Source: Peptoniphilus ovalis (lineage in GTDB: Bacteria; Bacillota; Clostridia; Tissierellales; Peptoniphilaceae). From it: 64,000 nt of DNA. This document shows positions 18,887 to 26,941 of the stretch, piece by piece (within the stretch, counting starts at the first letter, position 1; the number at the start of each line of letters is the position of its first letter). Where the stretch lies: positions 124,001-188,000 of the forward strand of contig NZ_JAHLQO010000004.1 of NCBI RefSeq assembly GCF_018919265.1, given 5' to 3'. The notes under the pieces were generated by a model. The model was not told the origin of the DNA. It saw only the letters and a list, made by a program, of their open reading frames with translations, and ran no database searches. The position numbers and the translations under genes were made by a program.

Positions 18887-19735
18887 TTATATTGAGCCAC
18901 CGGCTCCTCCTCCTCCAGAAGAACCTCCGCCGCCGAAGCCTCCAAAGCCTCCGCCAGAGCCTCCACCGAAGCCACCGGAACCACCGAAGCCACCGGAACC
19001 ACCAAAGCCTCCACGGCCGCCGAAGCCTCCAAAAGATCCTGGACCCCAGAATATTACTGGAGGTCTTCTTCTCCTTCTTCTGTTACCAGGTCCTCTTCCA
19101 GAACCTCCACCTAGGAAAGCTGAAAGAATAAATAAGATTAGAATTATTTTAAAAATATCTCCCAACTCAAGTCCTTCTTCGGTAGGAGTTATTTCTCCTT
19201 CTGGTTCTCTTGCCTCAATAGTGATTCCATATTCATCTTCATAATATTTAATAATATGAGCATATCCTTCAAGCATTGCTCTTTCAAGTGGTCTATCATC
19301 TAGATATTTACTTGTAACATCAGCCATAGACCTAATAATTCTTGAAGCATAAGCATCTGGGATAAAACCTTCAGTTCCATATCCAGATTCTATTCTCACA
19401 TATCTATTGCCATCATCTGTTAAAGAAAGCATTAATAAAGTTCCATTGTGCTTTTTTGCATCCCCTATTCCAATATCATTAAAGACTTTTGTAGAATATT
19501 CTTCGGGAGTATAACCTTCTAAATCAGTTACAATGACAACAGCTATTTCTCCACCAGTTTTCTTTTTTAAATCATAGGTTGTCTTGTTTAAATAGTCTAT
19601 GCTTTCCTGTGATAGAATTCCTGCCTCATCATAGACATTGTAGGACATTCCATCTTTATTAAAGGCCGCATTGACATTTAACACAAGTGCTAGTATAAAA
19701 AAGATTGTAAAAATTGACTTTTTCATTTCTATCAC
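18887..19735 (-). CDS. TPM-domain protein with glycine-rich tail (YgcG-like)
   Basis: This 282-residue protein has a signal peptide (1-22), a TPM domain at about 30-165 (VYDEAGILSQESIDYLN...GGEIAVVIVTDLEGYTPEEYSTKVFNDIGIG), one membrane helix at about 190-207, a basic patch (RRRRRR near 220) and about 60 residues of Gly/Phe/Ser repeats. Its function in bacteria is not settled; links to membrane protein quality control and cell-envelope stress have been made. It is coupled to LemA, a frequent partner. The Gly-rich tail makes 18890-19060 locally GC-rich. Confidence 0.85.
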   Translation of the reverse strand: MIEMKKSIFTIFFILALVLNVNAAFNKDGMSYNVYDEAGILSQESIDYLNKTTYDLKKKTGGEIAVVIVTDLEGYTPEEYSTKVFNDIGIGDAKKHNGTLLMLSLTDDGNRYVRIESGYGTEGFIPDAYASRIIRSMADVTSKYLDDRPLERAMLEGYAHIIKYYEDEYGITIEAREPEGEITPTEEGLELGDIFKIILILFILSAFLGGGSGRGPGNRRRRRRPPVIFWGPGSFGGFGGRGGFGGSGGFGGSGGFGGGSGGGFGGFGGGGSSGGGGAGGSI

Positions 19736-19747
19736 CTATCTATGATC

Positions 19748-20323
19748 TTAAAACTTAACTTCTGGTACCTCATTATCTGCTTCTGAAACTTCAAAATATT
19801 GTCTTTGTGAAAATCCTAGTATTCCTGCAACTATATTAGTAGGAAATCTTCTAACAGCTTGATTATAAACATTAACTGTTTCGTTATATCTCATTCTTTC
19901 TGTTGCTATTCTATTTTCTGTTCCTTCAAGTTGAGCTTGTAAATCTAAGAAGTTTTGATTTGCTTTAAGCTCAGGATAGTTTTCAACTACAACATTAAGT
20001 CTGCTAATAGCATTGGTTAAATTATCATTAGCTTCTGCTAATTCTTCAGGAGTATTTGCATTTTGAACTCCTGCACGAGCTTGTGTAATTTCAGTAAATG
20101 TTTCTTTTTCGTGTCCTGCATAACCTTTTACAGTTTCAACTATATTAGGAATTAAATCAGCACGTCTTTTAACTTGGTTTTGAACTTGTGCCCAAGCACC
20201 ATTTACATCTTCATCAAGTTTTACTAACTTGTTCCATTGACCACCAAGAACTACTGCAATACCAATAACTATGGCAATAATTATTATTATGCCAGCAGCC
20301 CCTTTATTTTTCCTCTTCATCAT
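19748..20323 (-). CDS. lemA: LemA family protein
   Basis: This 191-residue protein has one N-terminal membrane helix and the LemA core: LVKLDEDVNGAWAQVQNQ, KRRADLIPNIVETVKGYA.HE, and SRLNVVVENYPELKANQNF. The helical part probably faces the outside. It lies 12 bp before the TPM gene and overlaps thiI by 20 bp. The molecular role is not known; the lemA-TPM pair is widespread. Confidence 0.92.
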   Translation of the reverse strand: MMKRKNKGAAGIIIIIAIVIGIAVVLGGQWNKLVKLDEDVNGAWAQVQNQVKRRADLIPNIVETVKGYAGHEKETFTEITQARAGVQNANTPEELAEANDNLTNAISRLNVVVENYPELKANQNFLDLQAQLEGTENRIATERMRYNETVNVYNQAVRRFPTNIVAGILGFSQRQYFEVSEADNEVPEVKF

Positions 20324-21491
20324 AACCTCCTATTTTACTAACGCTCATTTTTTCCATTGCCTCTTCAACAAGTTTTTCAGAGTCTAGCGGCTCTTCTGAT
20401 TCTTCTATACCCTCAATTGTAGGTTTTAAATTAGGATGTTTTGGTAAAAATACTGTACAGCAATCTTCAAATGGAAGAATCGATGTCTCATAAGTATCTA
20501 TTTCCTTTGCAATTTCAATAATATCTACCTTATCCATTCCTATTAGAGGTCTAAAAACTAATTTATTAGTAATATCATTGGTTACAGTAAGACCATTTAT
20601 GGTTTGAGAAGCAACTTGTCCGAGATTTTCCCCAGTTATAATGCAGTCGTAGTTATTTTCTCTTGCAATTTTATCAGCAATTCTCATCATAAATCTTCTA
20701 GAAATAATTGTCATTTCCTCTTCAGGACAATTTTTATTAATTTCCTTTTGAACAGGAAGAATATTAACAGAATAAAATGTGAGTTCGTCGCTAAAGTTTG
20801 CAATATCTTCTGCAAGTTTTTTCACCTTTTCCTCTGCTCTTTCAGAAGTAAAAGGATAGGAATGAAAATGCAAGCAGTCCACTTTAACTCCTCTTTTTGC
20901 CATTAAAAACCCTGCAACCGGAGAATCAATTCCACCTGATAATAATAGTAGTCCTCTACCATTAGTGCCAGAAGGAAGTCCGCCATGAGCTTTAATCTTT
21001 TCTACATATATATAGGTATCCTTTTTTAAATCGCAGTAAACATTAAAGTCAGGGTTGTGAACATCAACTTTTACATCAAAATTCTTTAAAACTATTCCAC
21101 CAATTTTTGCTGAAATTTCCATAGAATTTAATGGAAATTTTTTATCTCCTCTTGATGTTATTGCCTTGAATGTTTTGTATTCAGGATTTTTTTCAAGAGT
21201 CTGTTTTACAATTTCCTTTACAGCTTCTTCGATTTGTTCTGGATTTGTCTCAACTTTAATAGTTGGAGCAATATATACAATTCCAAAAACATGTTTTAAT
21301 CTATTGATTAATTTTTCTTCATTGTCAGATACAACTTCAACATAGACCTTTCCCATATTGTGATAAATCTTCCCGTGATCAATTCCACGTAGATTTCTCT
21401 TAATTTGTCTCATAAGTTGCTCTAAAAATCTATGTCTATTCTTGCCTTTTAAGACAAGTTCTCCCAGTGAGAGAGCCATTTCTCTATTCAT
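20304..21491 (-). CDS. thiI: tRNA 4-thiouridine synthase ThiI
   Basis: This 395-residue protein has an N-terminal ferredoxin-like/THUMP region (residues 1-165) and a PP-loop ATPase (LLLLSGGIDSPVAGFLMAK, about 180). The EDCCTVFLPKHP segment near 345 holds the conserved Cys. There is no rhodanese extension, as in many Firmicutes, where sulfur comes straight from a dedicated NifS-like enzyme; such a gene lies 8 bp upstream. It adenylates U8 of tRNA and transfers sulfur; a thiazole role is possible. Confidence 0.93.
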   Translation of the reverse strand: MNREMALSLGELVLKGKNRHRFLEQLMRQIKRNLRGIDHGKIYHNMGKVYVEVVSDNEEKLINRLKHVFGIVYIAPTIKVETNPEQIEEAVKEIVKQTLEKNPEYKTFKAITSRGDKKFPLNSMEISAKIGGIVLKNFDVKVDVHNPDFNVYCDLKKDTYIYVEKIKAHGGLPSGTNGRGLLLLSGGIDSPVAGFLMAKRGVKVDCLHFHSYPFTSERAEEKVKKLAEDIANFSDELTFYSVNILPVQKEINKNCPEEEMTIISRRFMMRIADKIARENNYDCIITGENLGQVASQTINGLTVTNDITNKLVFRPLIGMDKVDIIEIAKEIDTYETSILPFEDCCTVFLPKHPNLKPTIEGIEESEEPLDSEKLVEEAMEKMSVSKIGGYDEEEK

Positions 21492-21499
21492 TAAATCAC

Positions 21500-22645
21500 C
21501 TATCTCATTATTTCTCTTATTTCATTTACATATTTTACAAGTTTTTCTACAAATTCATCAATATCTTTTTTTGTAGTGTCTTTGGAAGTACATATTCTAA
21601 TGGTACCTTCCATATATTTTGGACTCATTCCTATCTCTTTTAAAGTGCTGGAATGATGAGTGCCATTTGAAGTACAAGCTGAAGCAGTTGAAATATAAAT
21701 TTCTTCACCTTCTAAATAATGAAGCAGTACTTCAGCTCTAATATCTAGTATTGATATTGAAATTATGAAATCACTTGAATTTTCTGGAGTGTTTATTTTA
21801 TAATCAGTTAAATTTTCATCTAGTTTTTTTAATAAATATTTTTTTATCTCTTTTGCATGATTAAGCCTATTATTTAAATCTTTTCTTGTAAGTTCACAAG
21901 CTTTGCCAAAACCTAAAATTCCCGGCACATTTTCAGTTCCTGAGCGAAGTCCCTTCTCTTGACCTCCACCTATTACAAGGCTTGGAATTTGAAGATTTTT
22001 TCTTTTATATAGGGCTCCAACACCTTTAGGCCCATAAATTTTATGAGATGAGAAAGAAAAAGTGTCTACTCCCAAATCTTTAACATCCACTGGAATTTTT
22101 CCAACTGCTTGAACTCCATCAACATGAACTAAAATATTTTTATTGTAAGCTTTTATAATTTTTATAATCTCTTTGATGTTATTAATAGTTCCAAGCTCAT
22201 TGTGAACATATATAAGTGAAACTAAAATAGTTACATCATCTAATTCATTTTTTAAAGCATTTATTTCAATATTTCCGTAGCTGTCAACAGGAAGATACAC
22301 TACATTTAATCCTTCATCTTTATAATGTAAAAATTGATCATAAATTGAAGCATGCTCAATTGAAGTTGTAATAATCTTTTTTCCCATTCTTTTATTTTTT
22401 TGAATAGCTCCATGAATAGCAATATTATTACTTTCAGTTCCACCTGATGTAAAATAAATTTCATCAGAGTTTACATTAATTAAATCAGCAGCATTCTTTC
22501 TAGCATTTTCAATTTCTTTTTCAACTTTTAGACCAAAACTGTGAAGTGAAGATGGATTGGCAAAATCCTCTTGAAGTGCTTTTAACATTACTTCTACAAC
22601 TTCTTTGTCTGGCTTTGTAGTTGCACAATTATCTAAATAAATCAT
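21500..22645 (-). CDS. Cysteine desulfurase, NifS/IscS-like partner of ThiI
   Basis: This 381-residue PLP enzyme starts MIYLDNCATTKPDKEV (the family N-terminus) and shows the cofactor Lys in FSFSSHKIYGPKGVGALY, TSGGTESNN, and the catalytic Cys in STASACTSNGTHHSS. It takes sulfur from cysteine and passes the persulfide on. With thiI directly downstream, 4-thiouridine synthesis is the likely use (NifZ-type in Bacillus). It is the first gene of the four-gene operon. Confidence 0.92.
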   Translation of the reverse strand: MIYLDNCATTKPDKEVVEVMLKALQEDFANPSSLHSFGLKVEKEIENARKNAADLINVNSDEIYFTSGGTESNNIAIHGAIQKNKRMGKKIITTSIEHASIYDQFLHYKDEGLNVVYLPVDSYGNIEINALKNELDDVTILVSLIYVHNELGTINNIKEIIKIIKAYNKNILVHVDGVQAVGKIPVDVKDLGVDTFSFSSHKIYGPKGVGALYKRKNLQIPSLVIGGGQEKGLRSGTENVPGILGFGKACELTRKDLNNRLNHAKEIKKYLLKKLDENLTDYKINTPENSSDFIISISILDIRAEVLLHYLEGEEIYISTASACTSNGTHHSSTLKEIGMSPKYMEGTIRICTSKDTTKKDIDEFVEKLVKYVNEIREIMR

Positions 22646-22766
22646 AATATCTTCTTTCTATATAAATTTTAAATCATATTATCTTTATTATACTATATTT
22701 GACTAATTTCTAAAAATCATATCTTTAAACAAATCCTATGTGATAAAATATATCAAAGGTGAAAAT

Positions 22767-23678
22767 ATGAAAATTTTACATAGAAAACTAAATTTAAAAT
22801 CAAATTACAATTACTTTAAAATAGAAACATCGGGACTGTCAAGGGATAAAGATCAAATAATATCAATTAGTTTTATCTTAGAATATAGCGATGAAGTTAT
22901 AAACCTTTCAATTGAAAACTTAAAAGAAGAGGAAAAAATTATAAAAGAATTCTATAAAATCTGCAAAGATAAAGAATTCATAACATTCTCTGGAAAATCT
23001 TTTGATTTGCCCTTTTTAAATGAAAAGTATGAATTTTACATTGGGGATAAAATTGATATAAAAGTAATTGATTTACAAAACCTAGTCAAGAAATATAATT
23101 ATATATTTAAACTAGACTCTTTCGCAATTAATTATCTTCTTAGAAATTTTGATGTAGTAAGTGAAGATAAATTAATTAAGGGAATAAAAAATCATATTTA
23201 TTTTAAAAATTTTGTAGAAGGTAAATCTGAAAATATAGATAAAGTTTCTGAAAATAATTTAGATAATATAGAAAACTTGATGAGTTTACATGAGAAGATT
23301 TTATATGAATTAGAAGATAAACTGACTTTAGAAATACCTTCATATAAATTTAAAATTTGTGAAGTGAATCTAATAGGAAATACATTAGAGATTTCTGGTA
23401 CTTCAAATTATATAGATGAATATTTTAACACTAATGAATTTTATACAATTAATTTAGGAGAAGAATTTACTGTTAGAATTAACACAAGAGACTTGCCTTA
23501 TGATAAAGACGACAACTGTTACTTTGTAATGAAAAATTATTTTGGAAATATTAAAAATAAAAGTAATTTGAAAAGTCCCGATAAGATTTTGATTTTATAT
23601 TATAAGAATCATATCTTTGAAAATGAAAAAGAATTACTAGAATTTATTATAAAAAGAGAATTAATCAATATAAATTAA
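22767..23678 (+). CDS. YprB-like RNase H-fold protein
   Basis: I start this at the ATG at 22767 (303 residues), which has AAAGGTG in front; the ATG at 22740 has none. The sequence has the layout of the YprB/RNase_H_2 family of predicted 3'-5' exonucleases: 'FKIETSGLSRDKDQIISISF', 'FITFSGKSFDLPFLNEKY' and 'KVIDLQNLVKKYNYIFKLDS'. Several acidic residues expected in the active centre are replaced (the first motif reads KIETSG instead of DIETTG), so activity may be weak or absent. The last ~100 residues are unassigned. It borders the prophage. Confidence 0.65.
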   Translation: MKILHRKLNLKSNYNYFKIETSGLSRDKDQIISISFILEYSDEVINLSIENLKEEEKIIKEFYKICKDKEFITFSGKSFDLPFLNEKYEFYIGDKIDIKVIDLQNLVKKYNYIFKLDSFAINYLLRNFDVVSEDKLIKGIKNHIYFKNFVEGKSENIDKVSENNLDNIENLMSLHEKILYELEDKLTLEIPSYKFKICEVNLIGNTLEISGTSNYIDEYFNTNEFYTINLGEEFTVRINTRDLPYDKDDNCYFVMKNYFGNIKNKSNLKSPDKILILYYKNHIFENEKELLEFIIKRELININ

Positions 23679-23681
23679 AAA

Positions 23682-23705
23682 AGACTGCCTTGCACAGTCT
23701 TTTTC
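23682..23705. terminator. Bidirectional terminator at the host/prophage border
   Basis: The stem AGACTG/CAGTCT with loop CCTTGCA has TTTTT after it on the plus strand and a run of T after it on the minus strand. It ends the YprB-like gene. On the minus strand it lies just past the tRNA-like 3' end at 23718, where a tRNA terminator would be expected. Confidence 0.8.
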
Positions 23706-23717
23706 TTTTGATTATTT

Positions 23718-23736
23718 TGGTGCAGGAGAAGGGACT
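23718..23736 (-). other. Putative prophage attachment core: tRNA 3'-end remnant
   Basis: On the minus strand AGTCCCTTCTCCTGCACCA reads like the last 19 bases of a tRNA: end of the T-loop, T-stem strand CCCTT, acceptor strand CTCCTGC, discriminator A and CCA. Upstream bases (GGTGCAA) no longer match a T-loop and no tRNA body is present. This is what remains at one end when a phage integrates into a tRNA 3' end. An intact matching tRNA would then lie at the other prophage end, outside the window. Confidence 0.45.
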
Positions 23737-23793
23737 TTGCACCATAAATCCCACAGTACCGTAAAATACTCATATTCGCACTAACTATATAAT

Positions 23794-23815
23794 AAAAGTT
23801 GGCTAAAAGTTGGCT
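23794..23815. repeat. Tandem 11-bp repeat next to the putative att site
   Basis: AAAAGTTGGCT occurs twice head to tail (23794-23804, 23805-23815), about 60 bp inside the putative attachment core. Short direct repeats at this spot are typical arm-type binding sites of tyrosine integrases; that role is inference. Confidence 0.5.
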
Positions 23816-23829
23816 ATAAAATAAAAGGG

Positions 23830-23870
23830 TTATAATTAGAGATTGAATATATAATTATCTCTAATTATAA
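23830..23870 (-). terminator. Terminator of left-most prophage operon
   Basis: A perfect 14-bp inverted repeat (TTATAATTAGAGAT / ATCTCTAATTATAA, 13-bp loop) is followed on the minus strand by CCCTTTTATTTT. It lies 8 bp after the last phage gene. Confidence 0.75.
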
Positions 23871-23878
23871 CTTATATA

Positions 23879-24499
23879 TCATTCAAGTCCTAGTAAATCA
23901 TTTGTCGTTATCTTATCATCTCGCAATACATTATTCAGTAGTTGTAGTTTAAATTCTAAAGGTATATTTTTCTTATCAGAATCCTCATATTGTTGTCTAA
24001 AGAACCTAGTTACAAAATCATTTCTTTCTTGAGTCCCTTGACCTATTAAAGACATAAGATAGCTATAATCTTCTAAAACCTCATTATCATCAAAATCTAG
24101 AGAATGTAGAAAACCTGCATCGCCGGATTTATTTTTAACTTTAATGGCGATATTGGCTAAGTTAGCATAATCTTTATTATATGCAGCATTAAGTCCATTC
24201 CAAAATAATTTTGCTATACTTTCTTTACTTGATTCATCTTTAATTATATATTTTTCGACATCTATATCTTTATCTAATGTTTTAACTGTTGCTAATGTTA
24301 GTCTAATAAGGCTTATAGTAGTGACAATATCTATATCGTAATCTACGCTTCGTAGCAATGCAGGTTTTAATTTATAAATTGCATTACTCCATAACTTCAG
24401 TAGTAAACTATCATTTAATTCCATTTTAAATAGTTCTGAATTTGATTCATAATGTACGTAATCTATTAATAGATTTTTATCAAGATTAGTATTTTTCAT
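23879..24499 (-). CDS. Phage protein of unknown function
   Basis: I do not recognise this 206-residue protein. It is acidic, predicted mostly helical, with no membrane segment or signal. It is the last gene of a two-gene operon (10 bp after the 310-residue gene) driven by the operator-type promoter at 25490-25518, and lies next to the putative attachment site. That position in prophages often holds lysogenic-conversion genes. Confidence 0.65.
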   Translation of the reverse strand: MKNTNLDKNLLIDYVHYESNSELFKMELNDSLLLKLWSNAIYKLKPALLRSVDYDIDIVTTISLIRLTLATVKTLDKDIDVEKYIIKDESSKESIAKLFWNGLNAAYNKDYANLANIAIKVKNKSGDAGFLHSLDFDDNEVLEDYSYLMSLIGQGTQERNDFVTRFFRQQYEDSDKKNIPLEFKLQLLNNVLRDDKITTNDLLGLE

Positions 24500-24509
24500 G
24501 GTATACTCC

Positions 24510-25442
24510 TCATTTATACTTGTTATAGATTATTTTTTCCATTCCTACCCTATACTGTAAATATCTTTTTCCATAAATTGTTAATCTTTCGCTTATGGTA
24601 TCGAAGAAAAAATTCTTAAACTCATCTATAAGCTCTTTGTTATCAGAATTTCTATCTAAGAAATCTACATAAAATAACATCAGTTCATTAGCTTTTTGTA
24701 CTAGCTCATAAGTTCCTTTATCTGTTACGTATAATCTCCCGTTTTCATCTGCATAAAAGTTAAACATGCTTATTCCGATAATGTTTCTAAGTTGTATAGG
24801 ATTTACGTTATCTACATAATACATTTCCGGTCTATTTTTCCAATTTTCTTCTTCTAATCTCCAATATTGGTGTAATACTCCATTTTCTTTTCTAAACTGT
24901 TCTTGTGCCTTATTTTCAAAATCTACTAATAACTCAATTGCATCTAGGATATTCATTCTACTTTCATAATCTGTTATAACCAGAAAATCTAATAATTCTT
25001 TTTTTTCTAAATCACGAATTCCAAATCCACGTGCCCCACCAATATTGTTTGCTGATTGTAAATATATCTTAAAATATCCGTAGTGCTTAGCATTATGTTC
25101 ATTTTTTTTCAATTTTGCAATGTGTTCTTTTTTACTTACAAAACGTTCTAAATCTTTTTCACTAATAGAATCTATTTCATAGTCTCCAATTTTTATAGTG
25201 CAATCATCGTAATTTATAAAGCCTGTTGGTGTTTCTAAGGCTAACATCATTCTTATACTTAGCCTATCGAATGAAAGATTCCTATATGTTACATAAGCTC
25301 CTAAAAATTTATATCCAGGGTATGAATCCATATTAATTTTGTCTATATAGACTCTTTGAGCTTCTCCTACATTAATAAAATCAATATCCTTTGGTACTAA
25401 TCTTTTGCCCTTGTAATCTCTGTAATAGTTAAGATATGTCAT
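24510..25442 (-). CDS. Phage protein of unknown function
   Basis: This 310-residue soluble protein has no motif I can name. Aromatic residues are frequent (Tyr, Phe, Trp) and the C-terminal half is helical. It is the first gene behind one of the five dyad-type promoters; its leader contains the box GAAATATAGA just before the ribosome site AGGAG, shared with two other operons in this region. Confidence 0.65.
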   Translation of the reverse strand: MTYLNYYRDYKGKRLVPKDIDFINVGEAQRVYIDKINMDSYPGYKFLGAYVTYRNLSFDRLSIRMMLALETPTGFINYDDCTIKIGDYEIDSISEKDLERFVSKKEHIAKLKKNEHNAKHYGYFKIYLQSANNIGGARGFGIRDLEKKELLDFLVITDYESRMNILDAIELLVDFENKAQEQFRKENGVLHQYWRLEEENWKNRPEMYYVDNVNPIQLRNIIGISMFNFYADENGRLYVTDKGTYELVQKANELMLFYVDFLDRNSDNKELIDEFKNFFFDTISERLTIYGKRYLQYRVGMEKIIYNKYK

Positions 25443-25489
25443 AATCCAACTCCTATTCTATATTTCAAATGTTTTCTCTATCTGTTTTT

Positions 25490-25518
25490 ATTATACTCTA
25501 AGAGTAGATATAATGCAA
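25490..25518 (-). promoter_or_regulatory. Dyad-type phage promoter, copy 1
   Basis: On the minus strand TTGCAT and TATAAT are 17 bp apart. The spacer and first -10 bases hold the dyad TACTC-TAA-GAGTA (plus strand 25494-25506). It drives the 310- and 206-residue genes. A protein bound to the dyad would cover the space between the two promoter boxes, so it should repress or remodel the promoter. Confidence 0.8.
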
Positions 25519-25525
25519 GACTTTT

Positions 25526-25720
25526 TTATAAATTTATTCTTCTTTCTTCAATCCACTTTTCAAGTTCTTGAAGGTCTTCTTCTTTGGAATATTTAAGTAT
25601 AAAATTTTTGGCCGCACTTTTATAACTAGCTATCTTTTTACGCTCTTTGTTATTTCTGTCCCATTTGTTTCTCGCTCTTGCTTGAGCGGGTGAAGTTTTC
25701 AATTTTTCCTTCTCTTCCAT
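25526..25720 (-). CDS. Small basic RHH-like phage protein, paralogue A
   Basis: This 64-residue, strongly charged protein begins with KLKTSPAQARARNKWD, a phrase found in many small Firmicute ribbon-helix-helix-type proteins, then a predicted strand (KNFILKYS) and helix (DLQELEKWIEERR). It is close to 60% identical to the product at 33307-33501. It ends the long helicase/IbrAB-like operon. A DNA-binding regulatory role is likely but unproven. Confidence 0.6.
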   Translation of the reverse strand: MEEKEKLKTSPAQARARNKWDRNNKERKKIASYKSAAKNFILKYSKEEDLQELEKWIEERRINL

Positions 25721-25724
25721 TAAG

Positions 25725-26357
25725 TTATATTTCCCTTTCTATATTATCAATTCTCTCTAACAGTACTGACAACCTTTTGTGATTTAACTCCGTACCAACA
25801 AACTTTTTATTATTCAAATAACTATACATTCCTACTAGTCCACGTCCCATACAAAAATCACCTATGCACTCATAATCTATATTAGTGCATATCCATTCAA
25901 TTATTTTTTCTTCGTCCATTCCATCTAGTTTTAGATTCTTATACTTATCTGCACCTTGTACTATATAACATAGGTTCTTATTATTGTTGTAATACTTACT
26001 GTTATAAAAAGTAACCTTCTTGTATATCTTCTTCATTTCCTCAATAAAATAAGGTAAATATTCTTTACCAACTTCAACAAATGCTATTCTTGGTCTAACC
26101 TCTTTTATGCACTCAAATAATCTTTTATAAAAACTATCATATTTAAATGGATTAGTCTTATCTGCTTTAGTGTAAAAACTAGTCATGTTTCCCTGATTCC
26201 ATGGAGGGTCTACAAAAATAACATCTGCTTTATACATAAAATCAGGTATAGGATTAAATATATCATGCACCTTAACAATAGAACCATCTTTAAAAGTATA
26301 AGGTTCATCTCCTAAAGGATACTTTAAATAAGCATCTCCATAATTCCATTTTGTCAT
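25725..26357 (-). CDS. DNA adenine-type methyltransferase (DPPW motif)
   Basis: This 210-residue protein has the catalytic motif DPPW (VIFVDPPWNQGN, about residue 50) and, near the C-terminus, CIGDFCMGRGLVGMYSY followed by FVGTELNHKRL, the AdoMet-binding motif. Catalytic motif first and AdoMet motif last is the order of beta-class amino methyltransferases. There is no partner endonuclease, so it is an orphan phage methylase, probably for protection of phage DNA. Its ATG overlaps the stop of the ParB-like gene (ATGA). Confidence 0.8.
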   Translation of the reverse strand: MTKWNYGDAYLKYPLGDEPYTFKDGSIVKVHDIFNPIPDFMYKADVIFVDPPWNQGNMTSFYTKADKTNPFKYDSFYKRLFECIKEVRPRIAFVEVGKEYLPYFIEEMKKIYKKVTFYNSKYYNNNKNLCYIVQGADKYKNLKLDGMDEEKIIEWICTNIDYECIGDFCMGRGLVGMYSYLNNKKFVGTELNHKRLSVLLERIDNIEREI

Positions 26358-26941
26358 TGTTCCACCTCTTGCATTTCCCAGGACTTGCTATAAGGCTGAT
26401 TTCTAAAAAGATAAGCAATTCCAGTTATTTGTTTAAGCCTAAATACTTCTTCTAGCTCCATACCTAGCATATGTGCAATTTGTTCATCATCAGCACCTTG
26501 GTCAAACATTGATTTTACAAGGTCGCCCATTAACTCAACTTGGTGTACTCCTCTAGCTCTGTTAAATTGTACTGTAGCACTCATTCTTTTAACCATATCA
26601 TGCTCTAGAACTACTATAGGAATTTCTTTACATTCCAATACATCTTTTAAGATAGTAAATCTGTGGAATCCGTCTATAATTACAAACTTTTCTTGCTCTT
26701 CGTCCCATATTGTAACTATTGCAAATGTAAATCCATTATCAACAATAGAAGTCTTTAATAAATCCATGTTTTGTGGGTCTACATGGTTAGGATTGTAAGT
26801 ATTAGCTACTATGGATTCTGTAGGCACTATTATAGGTGTCATAACTGGTAGTTTCAGTTTTTCTCCACCTTTAATTTCAATCTCTGGTGCTTTTTCTATT
26901 TCAAACTTTCCGTAAGGTGTATCTAGTATTCTTTTACTCAT
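26354..26941 (-). CDS. ParB/sulfiredoxin-like protein, IbrB type
   Basis: I start this at 26941 (195 residues, MSKRILDTPY), since GGAGAG lies upstream and the ATGA overlap couples it to the IbrA-like gene. It holds the ParB/Srx core at about residues 35-110 (NTYNPNHVDPQNMDLLKTSI ... FVIIDGFHRFTIL), where GFHR is the nucleotide-handling motif, and a helical HTH-like region (140-180). IbrB/YbdM proteins of this type are regularly encoded beside a PAPS-reductase-like IbrA in phages, as here. Confidence 0.78.
   Translation of the reverse strand: MSKRILDTPYGKFEIEKAPEIEIKGGEKLKLPVMTPIIVPTESIVANTYNPNHVDPQNMDLLKTSIVDNGFTFAIVTIWDEEQEKFVIIDGFHRFTILKDVLECKEIPIVVLEHDMVKRMSATVQFNRARGVHQVELMGDLVKSMFDQGADDEQIAHMLGMELEEVFRLKQITGIAYLFRNQPYSKSWEMQEVEQ

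Noticed and set aside
18882-19244. Open frame coding for a Pro-rich protein on the plus strand
   Set aside because: It is the antisense of the Gly-rich tail of the TPM protein; no ribosome site, and terminators on both sides oppose it.
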